From NCBI GenBank assembly GCA_033239525.1, contig BSYO01000002.1, forward strand, positions 16,898,626 to 16,962,625: 64,000 nt of DNA, read 5' to 3'. The notes beneath the pieces were generated by a model. It was not told the origin of the DNA. It did not search any database and saw nothing but the letters and a program-made list of their open reading frames with translations. Positions 1-8,590 of the stretch are shown piece after piece. The translations under genes were made by a program, and so were the position numbers. The DNA comes from Nepenthes gracilis (Eukaryota; Streptophyta; Magnoliopsida; Caryophyllales; Nepenthaceae). Each line of letters opens with the position of its first letter. The first letter of the stretch is position 1.

Positions 1-442
1 TTCACTTGAAAAGCCGGACCTCATTATTTACTTGAAAAGCCGAACTACTTTTATTCTTAAGGGGCTGGACTTCATTTTGGCACAAGAGGAGGGACTTCAT
101 TTTGGCACAAGAGGAGGGACTTCCTTTGGGCACAAGAGGAGGGACTTCATTTTGGCACACGATGAGGGACTTTATTTTGGTACAAGAGGAGGACTTCCTT
201 TACGCTAAGAGAAGACGGGCTTCTTTTTTTTTTCCTTACACAAAGGCCACTCCGGTCGTCAGGCCACTTCGGCCTCACCAAACCGCGCCGGACTTCAAGT
301 TCAGGAGACAATTTTCGATTTCAAAATATGCTCTAAAGCTGGTTTGGATTTTCTTAATACATTTTCCTTCAATTTTCCTCGATCCTTTGATTATTTTGAC
401 TCGATGACTGGGACTTTTTATGACTTAGAATCTGGGTCGTCA
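1..442 (-). mobile_element. GL1 3' LTR, truncated by window edge
   Basis: This stretch matches 5004-5495, the end of the full GL1 LTR, with roughly 5% scattered substitutions by eye. On the minus strand it begins TGACGACCCAG immediately after a polypurine tract, which makes it the 3' LTR of a minus-strand element. It ends on the plus strand with CGTCA at 442. The rest of this LTR lies left of the window. It holds one fewer 25-bp repeat unit than the other copy. No gene is present. Confidence 0.85.
66..214. repeat. 25-bp minisatellite, about 6 units, in GL1 3' LTR
   Basis: Consecutive units of about 25 bp start with GGGACTTCATTTTGG followed by a purine-rich CACAAGAGGA-type tail. Open frames here exist only because the unit lacks stops in some frames. 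The homologous array at 5066-5260 has more units. Confidence 0.85.
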
Positions 443-444
443 CA

Positions 445-457
445 ATCTCCCCCACTT
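445..457 (-). other. Polypurine tract of GL1
   Basis: The minus strand reads AAGTGGGGGAGAT directly before the 3' LTR start. This is the usual plus-strand priming site of Gypsy elements. Confidence 0.8.
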
Positions 458-1130
458 ATAAAAATTTCGTCCTCGAAATTTGATGATCCTCACGGTCCCA
501 TAATTATACGCATTCTTTCATCCAGAAGTTATTTCCTCAACCAAGGATTACTCAAGGAAACCTTAAGCATTAAATCATCCTAATTCTTTTCACGAAATAA
601 ATTCTTAGCCCCTCATGACGACTCAATCGAGATACGTACTAATTTTCTCAACTATTGATAAAGACCTTACAACAATCCTCAGAATTTCAAAAGCGACCTA
701 CCATTACGCTGCCATTTCTCCCAATTTAATCCGATACTTCAAACGAATCCCATGAACTTTCACTTTAGTTCATTCTAAGCTTCAAAAGAATTTTATCACA
801 GGGACCTTAATCTTACCCTTAATTTTCTGAGCCATGGGTTCATGCTGCGCTACTCTGATTTAAACAGTTCTAGGATGGTCATTTTATGGAGACAACCCTA
901 AAATCCTTGATTTAGATTGATTCTAAAATATCCATACCTCATAAATATCTCTCACAGATCCTCAACAATCTAGGAAAGTTTATCCTCATAAAATTATCAT
1001 ATCAGAATTATCTTTTAAGTGATTTTTCGCACATCCATTTCTAAATTTCGTTCAAGGGATCATTCTTAAGTCCTCAGAGGTTTTATCACAAAATTCCAAT
1101 TACAGGTGGGGCAATTCCGTCCCACGGACG

Positions 1131-1143
1131 TCTCCCCCACTTT
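1131..1143 (-). other. Second (internal) polypurine tract-like site of GL1
   Basis: The minus strand reads AAAGTGGGGGAGA, nearly the same as the terminal polypurine tract about 685 bp away. Comparable second copies occur in NJ1, NF1 and GL3. A role as a central polypurine tract is inferred only. Confidence 0.5.
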
Positions 1144-1479
1144 GGTGATTACTTATTAATACTGACTAACAAAATTCATATAGCATACATATGTCTATAC
1201 GATCAAGAACAAATTGAAATTTTGTGATTAAGAGAATACCTTCTTCTCCATTCATTGGCCAACCTAAAATCAAGACAGGCGCAACTTTGAAATCCCAAAA
1301 GTCAGTTAGAGGAAAGGAAAATATCCATCAGTTTTTGTGAAATTTAAACTTAGTCTAGGAGTCAACTTCTTAAGGTCCTAATCACCTTGGTTACCTAGAC
1401 TTAATCTTACGAAAATTTAGTAGAAGATTCAAACTTATGCTTCCGCTTTTCGATCGATCAATTCCTAAGGCATCCAAAT

Positions 1480-1491
1480 TCTCTGATACCA
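1480..1491 (-). other. GL1 tRNA primer-binding site
   Basis: The minus strand reads TGGTATCAGAGA just after the 5' LTR end. This matches the initiator-Met tRNA primer site used by many plant LTR elements and fixes the element as minus strand. Confidence 0.85.
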
Positions 1492-2609
1492 ATTGTGACG
1501 GAACGGTTTTTTTTTTCTTTTGATTCCGTCATTCCTGACACAATTGAAAACCCAACTGAACCAATTGGGTGCAACATAGGATCACAGATGCCATCTAGGA
1601 CCCATATACTTTTAACCATGATAAGTATAGCAGAAGTTATTCTAACATTTGCGGAAGCATTCATATTCATTCCAAAATATTCATTTCCAAGTACATAGCC
1701 AAAAATGATTAACCATAGAAGTTCATCAAGTCATTACAACAATATTTCTCCAAGATAAGCTTCCGAGGGCTTTAATCCTTCAGACAAGCTCGATTCACTC
1801 CAACTCGTCAGGCACAAGCTCTAAAGATTCATCCGTAAGGGGGGAAAACATAAAAAAGTGAGCCGAGGCCCAGCAAGGTACGTGCATATGAACTGTAAAA
1901 TGATGATGTAGACAGTCATGTAACTGTGCAGAAACAGAACGAAAAATCAGAATGTAAACATGCTTGACATATTATACTTTGGAATTAGGAATCAGTACTC
2001 AGAAATCGGTAATCAGTAACCATTATAAACCAGAAAACAGTATCAGAAACTTCTCTTCTATTCAAAACGATTCAGTCATCGGTGCGGAACAGAAATCAGT
2101 ACAATAATAATGGTACAGAACACGGTACAGAACAGAACAGAATCAGAATAAAACGGTATAAGAACATAACGATATAGACCCTGCCAGTATCCCCTACTAG
2201 CTGAGGGGGTGAATAATCGAGAATAGATTGTGTTTAGTCCCCACAATCCAAGGCCTATCATGTCAGATCATGTCATATATATCCCATCCCGAGGGATATC
2301 TGTACTGGGTGCCACCCGAAGGTCGGCCTATGTTCCTCCTGACTTAACGCCCTTGAGGACAGGGCGGACCATGAATCACTCTATGGACAGAGCTATCCTC
2401 GATTACCACTGTAAGTTCTAAGGCCTCACCCAAGAACTTACCTGGACTGTAGTCAGTCTTGGGTCCCAAAATTGGTGTAACGGAAATCATCTCTTTATCA
2501 AAAATCCTATTTTTGAAAACAAACTTTCATAACACAATTTTATGGGTACTGGTACATATTTTCAAAAATAATTATATTTGGGGCCGGTTAGATTTTATTC
2601 AAGGAAGGG

Positions 2610-3850
2610 TTGGAGCGTTTAAACTTAAAAGCCGGAGTTCTTTACGATGAAAGCCGGAGTTCTTATACAAACCGGAGTTCTTCTTCTTATTTTCCTCAAG
2701 GGACGGAGTGCTTTTCACCACTGGATGGAGTGCTTTTCACTATCAGGACGGAGTACTTTTTACACAAAGGACGGAGTGCTTTTTTCATTAACAAGACGGA
2801 GTACGTTTTATACAAAGGACGGAGCTCTTCTTTTTGGACGGAGTGCTGTCAAAGGACGGAGTTCTCTTTTGGACGGAGTACTTTTCTTAAGGGTCGGAGC
2901 TCTTTTTATCTTAAGGCAGGAGTTCATTTCACATTACAAGCCCAGACGTCTTTTGGACAGAGCGTTAGAGGACGGAGTGCTTTTTGGACGGAGTTCTTTA
3001 CTTTCAAAGGAACAGAGTGCTTTACTTTCAAGGGGACGGAGTGCTTTATTTTCACAGGGACGGAGTGCTTAACTGGACGGAGTGCTTTATCTGATGGAGT
3101 ACCTTTCAGACGGACTGCTTTTTACTCAAAGGGACGGTGTGCTTTTCACTCAAAACACGGAGTACTTTTCGCTCAAAGGGACGGAGTGCTTTTCTCAAGG
3201 GGACGGAGTGCTCTTTACTAAAAGCCAGAGTACATTTAAAAGCCGAAGTTTATTTTTTCTTAAAAGACGGTGTTCATTTTAAGGACGGAATTCTTTCTCA
3301 TTAATAGGACGGAGCTCTTTTTTCATTAACAGGACGGACCTCTTTGTCATTAACAGGACGGATCTCTTTTTTTATTAACAGGACGGAGTTCTTTCTTTCA
3401 GTGGGATGGAGTACTTTTCAAAGGCGGAGTTGTTTACCTTCAATGGGACGGAGTACTTTTCAAAGGACGGAGTACTTTTCAAAGGACGGAGTACTTTTCG
3501 CTTTTTACTACTGGATGGATTGCTTCTCGGGATGGAGTACTTTACGTTCAGAGGGACGGAGTACTTTATCAAAGACGGAATTCTTTTTGACAAAAGGCAG
3601 AGTTCAAGGCCGGAGTTCATTTTTTTCTCAAGGGATGGAGTCCATCTTCCTAATACATGGCCGGAGTTCAACTTACATTCGAACCGGAGTTCATGTTACA
3701 TCCAGGGACAGAGTTCATTTTAAATTAAGGCCACAGTTCTTTATAAAGCCGGAGCTCATTCTCATATTAAGGCGGAAATTTGTTCAAGGCCAGAGTTCTT
3801 TTGGAGTACTTTTTCGTCAAAAAGGACGGAACTCGTTTTACATTGCAGAC
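2610..3850. repeat. GGACGGAGTGCTTTT minisatellite in GL1 LTR
   Basis: About 1.2 kb of short irregular units (roughly 13-35 bp) is built on GGACGGAGTGCTTTT, or the variants GGACGGAGTACTTTT and GCCGGAGTTCTTTT. Because the spacer lengths vary, all three forward frames stay open for stretches. The translations merely repeat GRS-, DGVLF- and TECF-type strings. GL2 and GL3 LTRs have homologous arrays of about 0.9 and 0.4 kb. Confidence 0.9.
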
Positions 3851-4059
3851 GGTGGATATTCAATGCAGAAAGCAGGAACTTAAAAACAGAGTACACTTCA
3901 ACATTCTCAAAACATGAGCTTAAAGCAGAGCAGAGCACACTTGCAATATACTTAAAGCATGAACTTAAAACTGCGTCCGAATTAACTTGTAATAGAGCAT
4001 GAATTTAGAAACAGAGCAGATTACACTTGCAATGAACTTAAAAACGGCGTCCGAGGTAC

Positions 4060-4067
4060 ACTTGCCT
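4060..4067 (-). other. Candidate splice donor in GL1 LTR leader
   Basis: The minus strand reads CAG|GCAAGTGT about 125 nt downstream of the TATA-like box. The same 8-mer AGGCAAGT recurs at the comparable place in most LTRs of the window, and two carry AGGTAAGT. Splicing is inferred from the consensus only. Confidence 0.45.
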
Positions 4068-4190
4068 GACGGTTGACTCAATTTTCCTTCCCTTCTTGCC
4101 TGACAGTCGGTTTCTCCTTGGCGTCCTCCTTCATTCCCTCCTTACAGCTTGCATTTTGCCATTTGCCAAACGCAGCCGTTCGACGCTGGG

Positions 4191-4199
4191 TTTATATAG
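4191..4199 (-). promoter_or_regulatory. TATA-like box of GL1 LTR
   Basis: The minus strand reads CTATATAAAC. Its place is conserved with TATA boxes in GL2 (35311-35318) and GL3 (49783-49791), each about 100-130 nt upstream of an AGGCAAGT motif. Confidence 0.6.
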
Positions 4200-4440
4200 T
4201 GGAGGGATTTGGTGGGGTAAGTGGGGTAGGTGACTAACTTTGGTACTTGTTTGCAGACGGTAGGTGGACTAACTAGATTAGTTCACCCACTCCATTTAGT
4301 CGCCGTCTAGTTGGATTCTAACTAAATCCTAAAGTTTGCCTTTTTTCTTAGTTACCATTACTTTATTCCGGCCAACTGCTCCTTATTTATTGCCAATGCT
4401 GCCGGTCGACTCTCCAATTCTGGTAAATATCTTCTAATCC

Positions 4441-4704
4441 GGTCAACTCTTTTACTCCTGTCAACTTCTTCTTATTACTCACTCCGTCTGTCACTTTCTC
4501 ATCAACTTCAGATTTATTTTCCTTCATCGACTCCGGTCTTCAAGGACACTTCGGCCTTATTTCAACAATGCACTCCGGCTTCAAAGCCACTTCGGCCTCC
4601 TCATTCTTTCCGGTCAACATGCGTTGACCGGTTTTTGCCTTCTCCTCAACATGCCTTGACCGGAGTATCTTCGAATCCGGTCAACTTTTACTAAGTCCGG
4701 TCAA
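4441..4704 (-). promoter_or_regulatory. W-box (TTGACC) cluster in GL1 U3
   Basis: Six TTGACC/GGTCAA sites occur in 264 bp (4441, 4612, 4624, 4656, 4679, 4699), mostly within CCGGTCAAC. Two form a perfect inverted repeat, CCGGTCAAC-ATGC-GTTGACCGG, at 4610-4631. TTGAC[C/T] is the WRKY-factor W-box. The cluster lies upstream of the TATA-like box. GL3 has three such sites (50011, 50103, 50121). Confidence 0.5.
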
Positions 4705-5065
4705 CTTCTTTTCATTCGCTCCGTCCATCACCATCTCATTGACTCCAGATTTCTTCACCTTGTTCCCCTAATACTACTCTGGCCACACAAAGTCGGACTG
4801 GTTTTACATTAAGGGAGGACAGACTTCTTTTTCAAAGGGCTAGAGTTGATTTTTCGCGTAAAAAGGGCAGACTGGATTTTCACACGCTCAAAGCCGGATA
4901 GCACAAAGCCGGACTTTATTTTTGCCTTAAGGAAACCAGACTGATTTATTCACTTAAGGAGACTGGACCTCATTTCTTTTTTAAAAAGTCGGACCTCATT
5001 ATTCACTTGAAAAGCTGGACCTCATTATTTACTTGAAAAGCCGGACTACTTTTCTTCTTAAGGGG

Positions 5066-5260
5066 CCGGACTTCATTTTGGTACAAAAGGAGGGACTTCA
5101 TTTTGGCACAAGAGGAGGGACTTCCTTTGGGCACAAGAGGAGGGACTTCATTTTGGCACAAGAAGAGGGACTTCCTTTGGGCACAAGAGGAGGGACTTCA
5201 TTTTGGCACACGAGGAGGGACTTTGTTTTGGTACAAGAGGAGGGACTTCCTTTACGCTAA
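5066..5260. repeat. 25-bp minisatellite, about 7-8 units, in GL1 5' LTR
   Basis: This is the same GGGACTTCATTTTGG-type unit as at 66-214, with more copies. The unequal number between the two LTRs of one element points to slippage or unequal exchange after insertion. Confidence 0.85.
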
Positions 5261-5495
5261 GAGAAGACGGGCTTCTTTTTTTTTGTCCTTACACAAAGGC
5301 CACTCCGGTCGTCAGGCCACTTTGGGCTCACCAAGCCACGCCGGACTTCAAGTTCAGGAGATAATTTCCGATTTCAAAATATGCTCTAAAGTTGGTTTGG
5401 ATTTTCTTAATACATTTTCCTTCAATTTTCCTCGATCCTTTGATTATTTCGACTCGATGACTGGGACTTTTTATGACTTAGAATCTGGCTCGTCA

Positions 5496-6250
5496 AAGAC
5501 AACAAATTTCATAATGTAACAACACAATTTCACAATTTATCACACTACACAAGATTTAAACGCCACAACAACAGGGGTGTCGTGCATATTATAACTCCAG
5601 TACAACGCCGGCTAGGAAGGATGCCAACTAGGAACCCCAGCCACTTCCACAATAAGAAAAACCTACGGAAGCATAACAACCAAAATATATAGCGGAAACT
5701 ATATCTTCGTCTATCCACATAAATATCAATAACATCATGGGACATAATTTATACAATTTTCAAAAATAGAACAAAACTCCTGTCTCATACATATGATCAC
5801 AATAAGTCCATGTCTCAAACTTTGCACACGATATCAGCTGCCTATTACGCTTCTATGGCCTGCACAGTCTCGTCGGGTATTAGTACGTTCTCATCTGAAA
5901 GGAGAGATAGCAAATGTGAGCGTACAGCTCAAGAAATGAAATTACATATCACTACAACAGGCAGATAAACAATGTAAATGATAATAGATGCGGGAAGACG
6001 CATACTTGCAACAAGACAGAAACATGAGAGAAAAGGGGACATCTAGGATCGCCTGGGTCACATGTTTACACTGATTATATTTCATACATTTTCATTATTT
6101 TCGTTAATATTTGCGGACAGGGTTAGTAGGTCGTACTTGCCAACAATGTGAGAGAATGAGGAAAGAAATGTGTTTGCTACACATTCTAAAGTATCGGTTA
6201 CATTTTAGGCCTGCAGCACTCGACCATCGGTTACATTTTAGGCCTGTAGC
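5496..6250 (-). mobile_element. TK1 3' LTR, part 1 (left end replaced by GL1 insertion)
   Basis: This matches the TK1 right LTR from about 17855 onward. The missing left end is expected beyond GL1, outside the window. It ends in a 36-bp minisatellite (CGGTTACATTTTAGGCCTGC) that is interrupted at 6250 by SOLO1. The last five bases, GTAGC (6246-6250), are the SOLO1 target duplication. Confidence 0.8.
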
Positions 6251-7843
6251 TGTGACGAACCGGGTTATTCTCCTTAATAACCCCTCCGTCAATAAACCAA
6301 TATAATTTAATATTATAAATTTCTGTAGAAAATTGGGCAGAGTTTCATTTGTAACATGAACGTTTGCCAAAATACAAGTACCTGTAAAAAACTCTGCACA
6401 ATATCTACTAATATATTTATATGTCATACACAGGATCTCAGATCCACTAAACCCTAGTAGTGGCACCGGCGTCATAACTCAGGTATGATGTCTGTGGAGG
6501 TAAAGATGCCAACTAAAGAACCCAAGCATAACCACCAACACAACTGCGGAAGCACTATAACCACCATATACAAAAAGTCAAAACCATTCATCCACAAATA
6601 TACCATGCCATACATAATAAGGCTAGATCCACAAAGCTTCTTTCAAAATCCACATCGCCTATCTTGCCTTTTTGTCCTACTCGGTCTCGTCGGGCATCAG
6701 GGCATTTTCATCTGAAAAGAGAGAATGTAAGGGTGAGCGTATCGCCCAGCAAGTATAATCATACGTCACTAACAGATTATGGAGAATATAAACATGACAA
6801 TGGAAAAAGGGCAATATGCAATTGAAATATCGTGAGACATGGAAGGGAAGGAACATCTAACTGTCATTTGAATTATGTTTTCAAATCTTACTTTAATCTT
6901 TGCGGACCAGGGCCAGTAGGTCGTACTAGCAACGATGTGAGAGAACGAGGAAAGGATCATGATACTCCTCATGATCTAAGGCCGTGAGGGCTTATTCTTA
7001 GACCCAGCCGGGGGGTCGTCTGCATATCGTATCAATACATCATGTCAATAACACATCATATCAATCATCGCCCCATTCCCCCGGGGTACCAGGGCAGTTC
7101 CTCGTTCTTCCACAATAGTATCCTAAGGTGTGACACGGACATCACCCGCTCACACAAGCGACCAGAATACGCGGCCAAAGTATTCTTCGGGTTTCCACCG
7201 AGATGGACGTGTCAAGCTAGAGAATACTACCCAATGATCATAAATCCATGGTCCTAGTTTCATGATTCTATATTTCATAATTCCTTTGAAGGAAAGTCCA
7301 CCGTATCTCATATATCATATCTCCCCGTCACACGGAACTCATATATCTCCCACCACACGGTAGGTTTCATTAATCACATATCCATTGTGGACTTCCTTCC
7401 GTTCCATTTTCCATTCATTCTCATTTTCACTTGGAGACTTTAGCATACTTTTAACGATTTACCAATACATATAATTGTCATGGATCATGAGAAATCAGAG
7501 TTGCTTACTATTGATAAGCCATTATCAAATCGGGGTCCTCCGGAGCCCGTTTCAATGCAACCGATGCACAAATTCATAACTTCAAGCTTACAATCAAATG
7601 TAATTTATTAGACATGCTTCTTATACTCATTAAATAGGATAGAAACATGCAATTCTTCCATATTATCTCGGGTGAACAGTAACAGGAGGTATTTAGAGGT
7701 CCCGGACGCCGTGTACAGGTCGATTCTTGTGACTTCAGACGCCCGGCCAATATGTATACATATTTGGGACGTGGTGAATCATATTTTGAGGTTAAATTAC
7801 ATAACTTGAAGGAAAAATAGTGAATCCCGAATTTGAGTGAGGG

Positions 7844-7865
7844 TTAGGGTTTGGTGTACCAAACC
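7844..7865. other. Telo-box plus perfect hairpin in SOLO1
   Basis: TTAGGGTTT (7844-7852) overlaps the inverted repeat GGTTTGG-TGTA-CCAAACC (7848-7865). Different sequences at the equivalent place in SOLO2, NJ1 and NF1 still pair. Confidence 0.55.
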
Positions 7866-7949
7866 GATCAATTCGGAGCTTATTTTGATCAATAAATCAT
7901 AGATTCTGTGATCTTAGAACATGGGTCGTAAGCTTTTTATAATTTGAGT

Positions 7950-7971
7950 GGGTATCGAGACGATAATACCC
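7950..7971. other. GGGTAT...ATACCC hairpin in SOLO1 leader
   Basis: Six-base arms are separated by 10 bases, about 50 nt downstream of the donor-like motif. The same arms recur at 12060-12080, 39138-39158, 45020-45040, 55020-55041 and 57681-57702. Confidence 0.5.
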
Positions 7972-8021
7972 GATGGAGAACGAATAAAAATCACAAGAGA
8001 ACAAATAGTGAGTATGAGAAC

Positions 8022-8029
8022 ACTTGCCT
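8022..8029 (-). other. Candidate splice donor in SOLO1
   Basis: The minus strand reads GAG|GCAAGTGT, about 175 nt downstream of the TATA box. Confidence 0.45.
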
Positions 8030-8200
8030 CGACGCGTGCTATGACTTTTATAACTGGCACCCGGACGGATTCGGCCTTTATGCCTTGATTTCTTCCTTTC
8101 TCTCACTAGGCTCGGCGTTCTTCCTCTCTCTCTTGGCTAAAATGTTCTGGAAAAAGTGGGGAAAAAGTGGGAAAGGTGCCAATTCGTGAAGCTGGCCGAG

Positions 8201-8208
8201 TATATATA
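8201..8208 (-). promoter_or_regulatory. TATA box of SOLO1 LTR
   Basis: TATATATA lies at the edge of a GC-rich block with repeated GCTCGAGCG palindromes. Transcription would run toward lower coordinates. Confidence 0.6.
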
Positions 8209-8590
8209 CTGCTCGGGCCGCTCGAGCGCCTGGAGAGCGGCCAGCGAGCGCCAAGGCATCCTGGAAGCTTCAGGAAAATTCGCCCAGGCGGCTAGCGAGC
8301 GCGAGAAGGTTCTGGAACCTTCGCTCGAGCGGGCTTCGAGCGCTCATCAGGCGGGCTAGCTACTGGTTTTCTGGCTCGACCGGTCTTCGAGCATGCATCA
8401 GGCGGGCTAGCCACTGGTTTTCTGGCTCGAGCGGGGCTCGAGCGTGTAGCCTGCCAGCGATACTTCATCCCCAATTTTCAAAGATTTTCTCCAAGTTTCC
8501 TTCAATGCTCTTATTTAGGCATTCAATAAGTCTAGTATTATTTATTGTTATGCTGATTATCTCATTTTAAATGCGGAACCTCACAGTAGC

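Larger units (their letters stand above)
443..1495 (-). mobile_element. GL1 internal region, non-coding (non-autonomous LTR element)
   Basis: This 1,053-bp interior lies between the two GL1 LTRs. It has a polypurine tract at the left (3') end and a primer site at the right (5') end. Neither strand encodes recognisable gag, protease, RT, RNase H or integrase, and all frames are closed quickly by stops. A block at 823-866 (containing GAGCCATGG and ACTCTGATT) resembles blocks at 26044-26100 in NE1 and 40136-40185 in NJ1, at a similar distance from the polypurine tract. A block near 897-985 resembles the reverse complement of 34125-34210 in GL2. The element must depend on another element's proteins to move, as LARD-type elements do. 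Confidence 0.85.
1496..5495 (-). mobile_element. GL1 5' LTR, 4,000 bp giant LTR
   Basis: On the plus strand the LTR runs from TGACGG (1496) to CGTCA (5495), with matching inverted tips TGACG/CGTCA. Its right part repeats 1-442. A TATA-like box lies at 4191-4199 (minus strand), a TTGACC cluster about 240-510 bp upstream of it, and an AGGCAAGT donor-like motif at 4060-4067 about 125 nt downstream. The LTR contains two minisatellites (2610-3850 and 5066-5260). It is inserted inside the TK1 left LTR, and AAGAC (5496-5500) would be the target duplication if the same 5 bp lie beyond the left window edge. Open frames in it are repeat artefacts. Confidence 0.88.
6251..8585 (-). mobile_element. SOLO1, solo LTR with 5-bp target duplication
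   Basis: On the plus strand it begins TGTGACGAACC and ends GGAACCTCACA, and is flanked on both sides by GTAGC (6246-6250 and 8586-8590). No polypurine tract or primer site adjoins it, so it is a solo LTR left after LTR-LTR recombination. It carries a TATA box at 8201-8208 (minus), four CTCGAG palindromes at 8221-8442 just upstream, an AGGCAAGT motif at 8022-8029, a GGGTAT/ATACCC hairpin at 7950-7971 and a telo-box hairpin at 7844-7865. It is the same family as SOLO2. Confidence 0.92.

Noticed and set aside
2610..3850. CRISPR-like regular repeats
   Set aside because: Spacing is irregular, the spacers are themselves T-rich repeat variants, and the context is a plant LTR.
2610..3883. Several long open frames with repeated GRS, TECF and DGVLF strings
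   Set aside because: They are translations of a minisatellite in three frames; frames change with spacer length and no domain is present.
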